A DNA stretch of 64,000 bases from JBEGHD01 sp049334165 (GCA_049334165.1 JBEGHD010000016.1), one strand, 5' to 3'; shown: positions 53,987-62,430, counted from the first letter of the stretch. The notes: a model not told the origin generated them from the sequence alone. Made by a program: numbers and translations.

Positions 53987-54463
53987 CTACCTATTAATCT
54001 TAATGATCTTAAATTCAGTTCTTCGATTAGTGGCGTGTGCTTCCTCTTTTTGTTGATCACTCTCCATTTTTTGGATTTCCGAATTAGAGACTATCGGTTG
54101 AGTTCCGCCATATCCTTTGGCAACGAGTCTGTCTGCACTTACTCCTTTTTCCACGAGGGATGCAACAATACTCTCCGCTCTCTTCTGATCTAACCTTCTG
54201 CTGTAATGCTCACTTCCTCTGCCATCGGTGTGATAACCAACTTCGAGGACAAGATTTTCATTTTCTAGAAGAAAATTAGCAATGCTGTCAAGGATAGCTT
54301 CGCTTCTGGGCAAGATCTCATACTTGTTAAAGTGAAAAAAGATAGGAGGGCAAGAAACATAAACATCTCCTACTTCAAAATCTATTGATTTAAGGTCAAA
54401 GCTCTGTGATGCGAGGTCTTTGAAAGGAAGTGCCAGGATAAAAATCAGGAAAAGCTTTTTCAT
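53987..54463 (-). CDS. OmpA-family peptidoglycan-binding protein
   Basis: 158 residues: signal peptide (KLFLIFILALPFKDLASQS) and an OmpA C-terminal domain (about 40-155). FHFNKYEILPRSEAILDSIA, LEVGYHTDGRGSEHYSRRLD then QKRAESIVASLVEKGV and NRRTEFKII cover the fold; the conserved diaminopimelate contacts Asp (TDGRG) and Arg (NRRTEF) are present. Anchors the outer membrane to peptidoglycan. No barrel or lipobox, so it is probably a soluble periplasmic binder. Upstream of the two-span small gene on the same strand. Confidence 0.88.
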   Translation of the reverse strand: MKKLFLIFILALPFKDLASQSFDLKSIDFEVGDVYVSCPPIFFHFNKYEILPRSEAILDSIANFLLENENLVLEVGYHTDGRGSEHYSRRLDQKRAESIVASLVEKGVSADRLVAKGYGGTQPIVSNSEIQKMESDQQKEEAHATNRRTEFKIIKINR

Positions 54464-54544
54464 CTGTATCTGTTTAGAAAGTCTGACTAATCTACTCAGC
54501 TTTTAACCAAAATCCTAAATTCTGGCTTGCATCAGCGGATAAGC

Positions 54545-55075
54545 TCAGACCAAGTACTTCCAGTTTCCTTTATCAATACTAAAGATGTTAAAGGGTTTGA
54601 TCTTCTTCTCGAAGGTCATTCCGTTTTTGAGTGCCACCTTTTCGGAGCCAATGTTTTCTTCGTGAACCATAGAGATCAGTGAGTCGGCAAGGTTGTTTAC
54701 AAAAGCGAAGTTTTTGCATTTTTCTGCGGCTTCAAATGCATAACCGCGATTCCAAAATTCGGGAAGGATGGAGTAGCCAATTTCTAATCTTAGCTCGTCT
54801 TCAATGGTTTGAATCAAAAGCCCTGCTTGTCCTACAAGCCGATTCGTTTCTTTGTCAACAAGCACATTCATCCCGCCCAGGTTGTTCTCGTATCTGTGAA
54901 AAGCTTTGTCGAACCAAACCTTGCACAATTCTGTAGCGGACATCGATGCGTCAAGGTCTAAATGTTTTGCGACATTTTCTGCCTTAAAGAGCGGTACCCA
55001 GGAACCAAAATCTTCTTGTACGAGTAATCTAAATTTTAACCTTTCGGTTTCTTGATGGGTGAGGAGGTAGTTCAT
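54545..55075 (-). CDS. GNAT N-acetyltransferase (RimJ/RimL-like)
   Basis: 176 residues. ETERLKFRLLVQEDFGSWVP is the RimJ-like start; LVGQAGLLIQTIEDELRLEI then GYSILPEFWNRGYAFEAAEK is the acetyl-CoA-binding beta4-alpha3 region, and NIGSEKVALKNGMTFEKKI the C-terminal motif. Acceptor unknown. Its ATG lies 20 bp after an attC-like palindrome, the position expected of a cassette-borne gene, and GNATs are frequent integron cargo. Confidence 0.9.
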   Translation of the reverse strand: MNYLLTHQETERLKFRLLVQEDFGSWVPLFKAENVAKHLDLDASMSATELCKVWFDKAFHRYENNLGGMNVLVDKETNRLVGQAGLLIQTIEDELRLEIGYSILPEFWNRGYAFEAAEKCKNFAFVNNLADSLISMVHEENIGSEKVALKNGMTFEKKIKPFNIFSIDKGNWKYLV

Positions 55076-55095
55076 AATTCATTCCTAAAACTTGC

Positions 55096-55228
55096 TGCTA
55101 ACGGTTCTAGCTAAGAAACGTGCGGGTTTTGGAACACGTCTCTGTCAACCGAGAACCAAGTTTTATTTTTAAATAATAAATTTCATTTTACCGTGTCAGC
55201 CCACATGTTTTCTTAGCCTTTGTTGGCA
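55096..55228 (-). repeat. attC-like imperfect palindrome 1
   Basis: 133-bp element with complementary ends: TGCTAAC...GCTAAG (55096-55115) on the left and, inverted, TGCCAAC...GCTAAG (55212-55228) on the right, followed inside by AAACGTGCGGG versus AAAACATGTGGG. The inter-box spacers are unequal (7 and 4 nt), like the unpaired bases of integron attC sites, and total length is in the attC range. It fills the space from 8 bp after the 250-residue lipoprotein stop to 20 bp before the GNAT start. The core does not exactly match the class 1 RYYYAAC/GTTRRRY consensus. Confidence 0.5.
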
Positions 55229-55236
55229 AACGTTTT

Positions 55237-55989
55237 TTATTTTTCACATTCACAATTTACTTCTTCTTTTGTCCATGTGTTCAAGATGTTGGACTGATTA
55301 ATTTGATTTGTGTCAAGATCAACCTGCATTATCCTTCCGAGCTCAAATTCAATTTCCCAAATGGCAAACTCGCTTTCTGTTGAGTCTCCATCTACATTAA
55401 AACACGAGATAAAATACCTGTCATCGAAATCTCTATGAAAAGAAAGTGGCTCATCCTCTATTTCCTGCATTTCAAAAGTCAGTGAGTCGGTTTTCAAGTC
55501 GAACACAGCAAAGCCATTTAAGTCTGATTTATAAATTGTGAACATCAAACCTTTCTTTGGATCATAGAAGTTTTTTCCACCTATCACATTAAAAACCTCT
55601 CCTGATCTATTAATGATGATTGTTCTTCCATCATAGTCACCGTGTTTGGTGAACACCAAATGATTTTCAATCTTGTCTGGTTTTGATATTCCATAATGTC
55701 CACCTACAGGCTCAGGTGTAAATGTCAGACTATCAAATACACTGTTGTCTTTAGAAATCAGGAGTTTTGATTTACAGTAGAATTCTGAGCCGTCACCTTT
55801 GGTTTGTATTAAAGTAATTTGAATGTCGTTAAGATTGTATGTCTTTTGGCAAGTCACTGATTTTTTTTGGGATTCCTTTTCAGTTTTCGCTTCTTCTCTT
55901 TTTTGATAGGTGATTGCTTTAGTTTCACTCGTCTGCTGATCACAAGAGATTAAAATCAGAAAACTCAATATGGTTAAAGTGAATTTCAT
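55237..55989 (-). CDS. Hypothetical lipoprotein, 250 aa, cassette-like
   Basis: Lipoprotein signal FTLTILSFLILISCDQQ, then a polar Lys/Glu linker and a beta-rich domain of repeated strand pairs (VFDSLTFTPEPVGGHYGISK; LVFTKHGDYDGRTIIINRSG; GFAVFDLKTDSLTFEMQEIE) suggestive of a small propeller. No family recognised. The gene is tightly enclosed by two attC-like palindromes (8 bp after its stop, 14 bp before its start) with the geometry of an integron gene cassette. GC content looks lower than in neighbouring core genes. Confidence 0.75.
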   Translation of the reverse strand: MKFTLTILSFLILISCDQQTSETKAITYQKREEAKTEKESQKKSVTCQKTYNLNDIQITLIQTKGDGSEFYCKSKLLISKDNSVFDSLTFTPEPVGGHYGISKPDKIENHLVFTKHGDYDGRTIIINRSGEVFNVIGGKNFYDPKKGLMFTIYKSDLNGFAVFDLKTDSLTFEMQEIEDEPLSFHRDFDDRYFISCFNVDGDSTESEFAIWEIEFELGRIMQVDLDTNQINQSNILNTWTKEEVNCECEK

Positions 55990-56003
55990 TGTCTGTTTTA
56001 AAT

Positions 56004-56143
56004 GTTTGCCAACTATCGCTAAAGAGAAATGTCTCTTTATGCAATTATGTGCTCACCTCTTTTAAGTAACTGAAAAACTGTTTAAAAGATGCCTAATAGC
56101 TAAGTGTTCAGTTCAGATTCTTTGCAAATAGCTTAAGGCAAAC
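56004..56143 (-). repeat. attC-like imperfect palindrome 2 (more degenerate)
   Basis: 140-bp element with perfect 7-bp ends GTTTGCC (56004-56010) and GGCAAAC (56137-56143). The left end continues AACtatcGCTAAA, matching the TGCCAAC-4nt-GCTAAG arm of the first element. An inner perfect hairpin TAAAGAGA / TCTCTTTA lies at 56020-56039. It precedes the 250-residue lipoprotein gene as the first element precedes the GNAT gene. Confidence 0.4.
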
Positions 56144-56183
56144 TTCTGTCTGATCTTTTCAAATATACCAAAAGAAGAACACC

Positions 56184-56230
56184 GGGAATAGGGGCAGAAT
56201 TGAACTGCCGTTTCAGAGTTATGAATTTGA
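56184..56230 (-). pseudogene. tRNA 3'-half remnant, CAT anticodon
   Basis: On the minus strand: anticodon loop TTCATAA (56219-56225), 3' stem strand CTCTG, a 4-nt variable loop, a perfect T arm GGCAG-TTCAATT-CTGCC (56193-56209) with the invariant TTCrA loop, then an acceptor-like CCTATTC. The 5' acceptor strand and D arm are missing and CTCTG lacks its partner, so this is not a working tRNA. tRNA 3' halves are typical traces of integrase att sites. It is 24-70 bp after the aceF stop. Confidence 0.6.
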
Positions 56231-56253
56231 AAACTTATGGCTTAAGGGAAAGA

Positions 56254-57603
56254 TCAATGCATCATCAACTTCAGCGGTTGCTCCAACGATTCACAAACCC
56301 AGCGAAGGAAGCGAGCTGCTTTTGCTCCATCAATCATTCGGTGGTCGTAAGAGAGTGACAGCGGAAGCATTCGCTCTGGACCGAATTTACCGTCTTTGTA
56401 AACCGCTTCGGTCTCTGTTCTGGAAACTCCTAGAATCGCCACCTGAGGTGGGAAAATCACAGGAGTGAAGCTGGTGCCGCCAATTCCGCCTAAGTTGGAA
56501 ATGGTGAAGTTGCCGCCTTTCATCTCGTCTGAGGTGAGCTTGTCATCTCTGGCTTTCTGAGCTGCTTCATTCAATTCGCCCGCCAGTTGGGAAATGGATT
56601 TTTTAGGAACATCTCTGATTACCGGCACAAGCAATCCATTGTCTGTGTCTACCGCCACACCGATGTGATGGTACTTTTTATAGATTACTTCTTCTTGTTG
56701 CATGTCCAGACTGGCATTGAAGTCGGGAAACTCGACCAGTGCTTCCCCAATCAGCTTTAGCAAAACGGCAGTGATCGTAATTTTCTCTTCAGACTTTTCA
56801 TTTTGCTTTTCCAGAAACTCTTCGAGGCCACTGACGTTGGCTTTGTCGTTCTGAGTTACATGCGGAATGTGCTGCCACGACTCAGTGGTGTTTTTTGCAG
56901 TAGCTTTTCGGATTCCAGAGAGTTTTTCCCGCTCCGTTTCGCCCCACTTTGAAAAATCGGGTAGGGAAGGAGCTGAAGATTCACGCCCCGGCTTTTTGCT
57001 CGAAACTAATTTCTTCACGTAATTGGTAACATCTTCGCTGGTCAACCTCTCTCCAGATTTTGGAACTTCGCTCAATTCAACTCCCAGTTCACGTGCCAGT
57101 TTTCGTGCAAGTGGTGCCACAGCAACCTCTTGATCTGCGTTGCTGGAGCTTTTGGATTCTTTCGTGTCCTTTTCAGATTCTTGCTTGCTGTCTTCGGAGT
57201 TTTTTGTCGCGCTCTTCTCGCTGGTTTTCTCCTCTTTCTTCTCGTCTTTCGATTCGTCATCTGAAGAACCAGAATCGGCTTTCTTCTCCTTTTCTTCAGC
57301 AGCGTCTTTTTCAGACTCTTTTTTCGATTTCTCCTCTTCCGATTTCTCTTCGCCAGAGCCTGTGTCTTCAGTTTCAACCGTCATCACGGCATCGCCAACT
57401 TTCACGGTATCGCCCTTGCTGACTTTGATACCTGTGATTTTTCCTGAAAATTCGGCTGGAATCTCCACGCTGGCTTTGTCGCTTTCGACAGCCATGATCG
57501 ACTGATCTTTTTCAATTGAATCGCCTTCGCTAACAAGGATTTCTCCAATTGTAGCTTCATCGGCATCTTCAGATATCTTGGGTATTGTGAGTTCTTTTTC
57601 CAT
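56254..57603 (-). CDS. aceF: Pyruvate dehydrogenase E2 (dihydrolipoamide acetyltransferase)
   Basis: 449 residues from the second of two close ATGs (57603; the other is at 57609). One lipoyl domain with the lipoylated Lys in ESDKASVEIP, a roughly 85-residue Lys/Glu/Ser-rich linker, the E1/E3-binding domain (VAPLARKLARELGVELSEVP), and the catalytic core ending LSYDHRMIDGAKAARFLRWV with the His-x3-Asp-Gly active site. Transfers acetyl from lipoate to CoA. Only one lipoyl domain, fewer than the three of E. coli. Starts 15 bp after aceE on the same strand; no E3 gene in the window. Confidence 0.95.
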   Translation of the reverse strand: MEKELTIPKISEDADEATIGEILVSEGDSIEKDQSIMAVESDKASVEIPAEFSGKITGIKVSKGDTVKVGDAVMTVETEDTGSGEEKSEEEKSKKESEKDAAEEKEKKADSGSSDDESKDEKKEEKTSEKSATKNSEDSKQESEKDTKESKSSSNADQEVAVAPLARKLARELGVELSEVPKSGERLTSEDVTNYVKKLVSSKKPGRESSAPSLPDFSKWGETEREKLSGIRKATAKNTTESWQHIPHVTQNDKANVSGLEEFLEKQNEKSEEKITITAVLLKLIGEALVEFPDFNASLDMQQEEVIYKKYHHIGVAVDTDNGLLVPVIRDVPKKSISQLAGELNEAAQKARDDKLTSDEMKGGNFTISNLGGIGGTSFTPVIFPPQVAILGVSRTETEAVYKDGKFGPERMLPLSLSYDHRMIDGAKAARFLRWVCESLEQPLKLMMH

Positions 57604-57618
57604 GGTCATTTTTGGTTT

Positions 57619-60285
57619 TTAGTACGCTGCAGGATTTCGTTTTTCAGTTTTTATGCTGTGCTTTTTGATGAAATCATTAAGCACCTTTTTTTTGATATCG
57701 CCCTTTTCATGTCTTTCTCTCAGGGCGGTAAAAGCAATGTGCCTGGCGTCAACTTCAAAGAAATCTCGCAGTGCCTCAATAGAGTCGCTACGGCCAAACC
57801 CGTCTGTTCCAAGCACGGTGAATTTACCAGGGATCCACTTTGCGATGGTTTGGGGCAGTGCTTTCACGTAATCAGTGGCAGCGATAAAGAGATCGCCTTC
57901 GCCTTTCAATTGCTTTTGAATGAAGTTCTCTTTCGATTCGCCTTCATGTCTGTTTGTTCGCTCCATGTCTCGGGCATCGTCATAGAGCGCCTTGTAACTC
58001 GTCACGCTCCAGATGTCAACAGGAATGTCGTATTCGTCTTCCAGAATTTCCTTTGCCTTCAGTACTTCTTTCATCACAGCTCCGCTGCCGAGCAGGTGAA
58101 CCTTGTCGCTTTTGTTTTTTCGTTTTCGCGATTTCTCCAATCGGTAGAGTCCGCGGAGAATTTCTCGTTCGGCATTGGACGGCATCTTTGGCATCGGGTA
58201 GGCATCATTCATCACAGTGATGTAGTAAAAGACATCTTCGTTTTCCTTGTACATTCTTTTGAGACCATCTTGAATGATCACTGCCAATTCGCAAGCAAAT
58301 GCCGGATCGTAAGCCTGAAGATTGGGAACTGCCAGTGCATTGAGGTGGCTTTGTCCATCCTGGTGTTGGAGGCCTTCGCCTGAAAGTGTGGTGCGTCCCG
58401 AAATTCCTCCAATCATAAATCCTCGTGCCCGGGCATCAGCGGCAGCCCAAACGAAATCGCCAATGCGCTGGAGGCCAAACATCGAGTAGAAAACATAGAA
58501 CGGAATGGTGAATTGCTCCTGCGAAATGTGATTGGTTCCAGCGGCTATAAAACTCGACATCGAACCAGCTTCGGTGATTCCCTCTTCGAGAATTACTCCG
58601 TCTTGCTTTTCATTGTAGTACATCAGACTGTCTTTGTCGACAGGCTCGTATTGCTGACCTTCGGCTGCGTAAATTCCAAACTGGCTAAAAAGCGAGTCCA
58701 TACCAAAAGTGCGCGACTCATCGGGGATGATAGGCACTACTTTGTCTTTCAGGTTTTCGTCCTTCAGTAATTGTGTTAGAATTTTCACGAAAACGCCTGT
58801 AGTTGGAACTTCGTCATCTCCGGATCCTTCTTTGTATTCTTCAAAGATTTTTTCTGAAGGCATTTTAAAATCCTTAGCCAGTTGCTCGCGGTGGGGAAGT
58901 GGACCGCCAAGGGCTTCTCTTGTTTTTCTCAAATAGCGATACTCATCGCTGTCTTTTTCGAACCGAAAGAATGGAATGTCTTCAAGTTCTTCATCTTCGA
59001 TCGGTAGCTCGAGTTCATCGCGAAATGCCCTGAGCTGATCTTCTTTGAGGACTTTGGTTTTGTGAGCCACATTACTGGCCTCTCCGGCTTCGCCCTGTTC
59101 GTAGCCTTTGATGGTTTGAGCGAGAATGACAACCGGACTTCCTTCGTGATCAACAGCCGACTGAAAAGCATTAAAGACTTTTACACGATCATGGCCTCCG
59201 CGACCAAGTGATTCAATCTTTTCATCGCTCCAGTCTTCAACTAGTTTTTCCAGGTCGGGATCTCCTCCGAAAAGCTCCTTTCGCAAGGTTTTGCCATCGG
59301 CCACAGATAGACGTTGGAGTTTTCCATCTACCATGTCCTGGAGTCTCCTGGTCAACTTTCCAGCCTTGTCTTTCTCAAATAGCTCGTCCCACTTGCTGTC
59401 CCACAGCACTTTGATTACGTGCCATCCGGCTCCGCGGTAGAGCTTTTCAAATTCCTGAATCACGTTGTTGTTCCCTCTCACCGGACCGTCAAGTCGCTGC
59501 AGGTTGCAGTTGATCACAAAGGTCAGGTTATCCAGCTTTTCTCGGGATGCGATGGAAAGAGCTCCCGTGGATTCAGGTTCGTCCATTTCACCGTCACCCA
59601 AAAAAGCCCACACGCGCTGGTCAGTTTTGTCGCTGATTTTTCGGTTTTCCAAATACTTGAAAAAACGCGCCTGATAAATGGCTTGAATTGGAGCTAAACC
59701 CATTGAAACGGAAGGAAACCGCCAATAGTCGGGCATCAGCCGTGGGTGAGGATAGGAGGAGAGTCCGTCTTCGAATTGCAATTCCATTCTAAAGTGACTC
59801 AGGGCATCTTCGGAAAAGCGATGTTCAAGAAATGATCTGGAGTAAAGTCCAGGAGAAGCATGTCCCTGAAAAAAAGCAACATCAGGATGGCCCCATTGGT
59901 AGCCTCTCAAAAAATGGGTTAGAGCTACTTCAAATAAAACGGATGCGGAAGAATATGTGGAAATATGTCCACCAATCCCCGAAATCTGTTTATTCGCTTT
60001 CACAACCATCGCCATGGCATTCCATCGGATGGCGTTGTAAATCCGCTCTTCTATTTCCTGATCTCCGGGATAATCTTTTTCAGAGTGGTGGGGAATAGAG
60101 TTTACATAATCAGTCGATAAGTTACCCTCGGGAATGGAAATGCCTTTCTCTTTTGCAGTGTCTCTGAGTAGCTTAAGAAGTTCTGCAGCTCTTTCTGGCG
60201 GCTCATTTTCTATTATCCACAGCAGAGAAGTCCGCCATTCCTTGTCTTCAATTCTTTTGGTTTCGGCATCGGGGTAATTAGACAT
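57619..60285 (-). CDS. aceE: Pyruvate dehydrogenase E1, homodimeric type
   Basis: 888 residues, the single-chain AceE type. GGHISTYSSASVLFEVALTH, QGHASPGLYSRSFLE, the thiamine-diphosphate motif GDGEMDEPESTGAL with NCNLQRLDGP closing it, and FYVFYSMFGLQRIGDFVWAA are diagnostic. Decarboxylates pyruvate and acetylates the lipoyl group of AceF. Many Bacteroidota use the two-subunit E1 instead, so this form is a point of note. Followed upstream (60286-60746) by a 460-bp gene-free region holding dispersed repeats. Confidence 0.96.
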   Translation of the reverse strand: MSNYPDAETKRIEDKEWRTSLLWIIENEPPERAAELLKLLRDTAKEKGISIPEGNLSTDYVNSIPHHSEKDYPGDQEIEERIYNAIRWNAMAMVVKANKQISGIGGHISTYSSASVLFEVALTHFLRGYQWGHPDVAFFQGHASPGLYSRSFLEHRFSEDALSHFRMELQFEDGLSSYPHPRLMPDYWRFPSVSMGLAPIQAIYQARFFKYLENRKISDKTDQRVWAFLGDGEMDEPESTGALSIASREKLDNLTFVINCNLQRLDGPVRGNNNVIQEFEKLYRGAGWHVIKVLWDSKWDELFEKDKAGKLTRRLQDMVDGKLQRLSVADGKTLRKELFGGDPDLEKLVEDWSDEKIESLGRGGHDRVKVFNAFQSAVDHEGSPVVILAQTIKGYEQGEAGEASNVAHKTKVLKEDQLRAFRDELELPIEDEELEDIPFFRFEKDSDEYRYLRKTREALGGPLPHREQLAKDFKMPSEKIFEEYKEGSGDDEVPTTGVFVKILTQLLKDENLKDKVVPIIPDESRTFGMDSLFSQFGIYAAEGQQYEPVDKDSLMYYNEKQDGVILEEGITEAGSMSSFIAAGTNHISQEQFTIPFYVFYSMFGLQRIGDFVWAAADARARGFMIGGISGRTTLSGEGLQHQDGQSHLNALAVPNLQAYDPAFACELAVIIQDGLKRMYKENEDVFYYITVMNDAYPMPKMPSNAEREILRGLYRLEKSRKRKNKSDKVHLLGSGAVMKEVLKAKEILEDEYDIPVDIWSVTSYKALYDDARDMERTNRHEGESKENFIQKQLKGEGDLFIAATDYVKALPQTIAKWIPGKFTVLGTDGFGRSDSIEALRDFFEVDARHIAFTALRERHEKGDIKKKVLNDFIKKHSIKTEKRNPAAY

Positions 60286-60375
60286 TGATCTTTGGTGTTT
60301 TGAGTCCGCTCAACAAGGTCCAAAAATCATTCCCGAGTAGAAGCCGGAAGAAGCTCAGTGAGTCTTGTTTTTCAC

Positions 60376-60596
60376 AAAGTCGCAAAGAGCGCGAAGAGCG
60401 CAAAGCTGTACAACGCTGGAAAGAAATACAGTAGGCATAATAGGAGCGCGGAGGCACATAGGTACTAGACGTGTAATTGCTATGTGCCTTAAGTCGATGT
60501 TAATCGGAAACTCGATTTGAGTCCGTTGAAGGAAATGTTAAAAGAAGTAGGATTTCTACTGTGCCTATGTGTTTCACCTGCTGTTTGAGTAGAGAC
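60376..60596. repeat. Dispersed intergenic repeat, copy A
   Basis: Begins AAAGTCGCAAAGAGCGCGAA, continues through CAGTAGGCA and CTATGTGCCTT blocks, and ends TTTCTACTGTGCCTATGTG ... CTGCTGTTTGAGTAGAGAC. The same blocks in the same order occur at 63667-63855. It has no coding potential; the 60286-60746 gap holds this copy and a partial one. Confidence 0.7.
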
Positions 60597-60611
60597 AATA
60601 ACCCTCCCGCC

Positions 60612-60694
60612 AAGACGCAAAGAGCGCAAAGCTTGGTGAGAAAAGGGAAGATTTCTAGTTTGCCTATTGTGGTTTCTTGCGGCTTGAGTGGCTG
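60612..60694. repeat. Dispersed intergenic repeat, partial copy A'
   Basis: AAGACGCAAAGAGCGCAAAGC ... TGCCTATTGTGGTTTCTTGC GGCTTGAGTGGCTG: the head and tail of the repeat with the middle missing, directly before the promoter of the acyl-CoA-dehydrogenase-like gene. Confidence 0.6.
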
Positions 60695-60733
60695 CTTTTT
60701 CTTTCGACTTAGTGTCTCCAGCAAGTCGTTTGT

Positions 60734-60741
60734 TACATTTG
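60734..60741 (+). promoter_or_regulatory. -7 box TACATTTG very close to the start codon
   Basis: Exact TAnnTTTG match ending only 5 nt before ATG 60747. If used, transcription would begin at or next to the A of the ATG, giving a leaderless mRNA. Identical to the box at 44126. Confidence 0.4.
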
Positions 60742-60746
60742 TCGCC

Positions 60747-61814
60747 ATGCAATTTTCAGAAGAAGAAATCCAGCAAATACAGGAAGATGCCTCAAAGGCG
60801 GAAGCAACAGGTCAGTTGAAAAGAGATCAGCTTGCGGTGATTTATGATCACGGATTGTACAAAGTTCTTCTGCCAAATGAAGTTGGTGGCAAGAATTTAT
60901 CGCTTCCAGAAGCGGCTGATGTTTTCAGGAAGAGTTCTTACGTAGACGGCAGCTTCGGCTGGGCGGTGACTATCGGAGCTGGAGGCAATTTCTTCTTTGA
61001 CTTTATGGAGCCCAAGGTGGCTAAAGAAGTGTTTTCTTCGAAAGAAGCTCTGATTGCCGGAAGTGGAATTCCATTAGGTTTGGCGACCCCGGAGAAAGAT
61101 GGTTTTCGCATCACTGGAAAATGGAAATACTGCAGTGGATCTCCGCAAGCATCGGCATTCACCTTTAACTGTTTTGTGACTGATGAAAATGGGGAGAAAA
61201 CAGATCAGGTAAAATCGTTCGTTTTACGCCCCGATCAAATTGAGATCGAAAAGGACTGGAATGCTTTAGGGCTAAAGGCTACAGCAAGTCATACGGTAAA
61301 AGTTAATAATGCTTTTGTGACCTCGGATCGAATGTTCGACATTTCCCAACCACAAGTCAACAGTGGCAGCCTATTCTTCAAGTATCCATTTTTGGAGTTT
61401 GCGCGTGTTTCTTTCGCTGCAGTTGTTCTGGGACTTGGAGAAGCATTCATTGAGAAAGCACAACAGCTGGCTGAGGAAAGCAAGAGCAACTGGCAGCAAC
61501 CTTTTCCAGATAGGTTCCCAAAGGTGAAACGAATGCTCAATGAGCAGGATAACGAGATGAAGTTTCTTCGGAAAGCGTTTTTCGAGAGAGTTGAAAAAAG
61601 CTGGGAGGAGTTGGAGCAGGAGGGAGCCGTCTCCGACAAGCTGGCTAAATCAGTTAGCGAGCAGTGTTTTGAAACTGTGAATCAAGTCCAACAGCGAACG
61701 GCCAAAATTTTTCCCTGGCTTGGGATGTCGGTGTTGTTCCCAGAAAACGAGATCAATCGCATCTGGCGGGATTTGCAAACTGCCGGGCAGCATATTTTGT
61801 TGCGGGATTTTTGA
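60747..61814 (+). CDS. Acyl-CoA dehydrogenase-fold flavoprotein
   Basis: 355 residues from ATG 60747; the frame is open to 60561, but that part is translated repeat sequence. N-terminal helices (SEEEIQQIQEDASKAEATGQ), a middle beta domain with GLATPEKDGFRITGKWKYCS (FAD/acyl-CoA contact region) and a C-terminal helical bundle (FLEFARVSFAAVVLGLGEAF). It lacks a clear catalytic Glu of short-chain dehydrogenases and is somewhat short, so it may be a group D flavin monooxygenase-like member. Substrate unknown. Converges on the methyltransferase gene (1-bp gap). Confidence 0.8.
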   Translation: MQFSEEEIQQIQEDASKAEATGQLKRDQLAVIYDHGLYKVLLPNEVGGKNLSLPEAADVFRKSSYVDGSFGWAVTIGAGGNFFFDFMEPKVAKEVFSSKEALIAGSGIPLGLATPEKDGFRITGKWKYCSGSPQASAFTFNCFVTDENGEKTDQVKSFVLRPDQIEIEKDWNALGLKATASHTVKVNNAFVTSDRMFDISQPQVNSGSLFFKYPFLEFARVSFAAVVLGLGEAFIEKAQQLAEESKSNWQQPFPDRFPKVKRMLNEQDNEMKFLRKAFFERVEKSWEELEQEGAVSDKLAKSVSEQCFETVNQVQQRTAKIFPWLGMSVLFPENEINRIWRDLQTAGQHILLRDF

Positions 61815-61815
61815 A

Positions 61816-62430
61816 TTATCTTGATTTCCTGACTACCAGATAAAGCTCCTCTAATTTTGAAATCACTTCCGATTCCACAATTTCAAATCCTGCTTTTACT
61901 ATGGAATTTTCCAAGTCGCGCTTCTTGTAAAAATTGATAGGAGGGAGTATCCTGATTTTTGACAGGAAGGAAAGAAGGATGTTGGTCAGGTTTTTTCTTT
62001 CACCCAGGCATGGTGTGGTAGAAATAAAAATACCACCCGGTTTTAGCAGTTTGTGCACCTGACTGGCAAAGTTGGTTGGGTTCTCTATGTAGTGCAAAAC
62101 GCTGAAAGTTGTGACAATTGAGTAGCTTCCATTAACTACTGATAGGTTTTCAAGCTTCGTCCAGTGAAAGTCGATATTTTGAAGAGACTTTTTGGTAGCA
62201 GCTTCACGGGCCAGTTCGAGCATCTCTGAGGAAATGTCGATGGCATCCACATGTTTCACCGATGTTGCCAGTTCGATAGTGATTGCTCCATTTCCGCAGC
62301 CAATCTCGAGTACTTCATCTTCGGGTTTCAGGTGCTGCCTTGTGCGGCTGATCACGTTGAGCGTTGTAGTACCAGGCACTTCAGGAGATTTGCTGGCAAC
62401 CCGATTCCAGAATTTTTCTCTTTTGTCCAT
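61816..62430 (-). CDS. Class I SAM-dependent methyltransferase
   Basis: 204 residues. Motif I VLEIGCGNGAITIELA, motif II DAIDISSEMLELAREAA, the VTTFSVLHYIENP post-II region and LKPGGIFISTTPCLGE are typical of UbiE/Methyltransf_11-type small-molecule methyltransferases. No neighbouring pathway suggests a substrate. Confidence 0.9.
   Translation of the reverse strand: MDKREKFWNRVASKSPEVPGTTTLNVISRTRQHLKPEDEVLEIGCGNGAITIELATSVKHVDAIDISSEMLELAREAATKKSLQNIDFHWTKLENLSVVNGSYSIVTTFSVLHYIENPTNFASQVHKLLKPGGIFISTTPCLGERKNLTNILLSFLSKIRILPPINFYKKRDLENSIVKAGFEIVESEVISKLEELYLVVRKSR

Noticed and set aside
56020..56039. Perfect hairpin as a terminator
   Set aside because: No T-run follows on either strand; more likely part of the attC-like element.
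56184..56260. Complete tRNA gene
   Set aside because: The 5' acceptor strand, D arm and 5' anticodon stem cannot be found, so only a 3' half is called.
60376..60694. CRISPR array
   Set aside because: Repeat blocks are neither uniform in length nor evenly spaced and there are no cas genes.
60561..60746. N-terminal extension of the acyl-CoA-dehydrogenase-like gene
   Set aside because: Codes through the repeat and promoter box; homology-like sequence begins at ATG 60747.
60489..60752. Two overlapping minus-strand frames of 82-87 residues
   Set aside because: They consist of translated dispersed repeat sequence.
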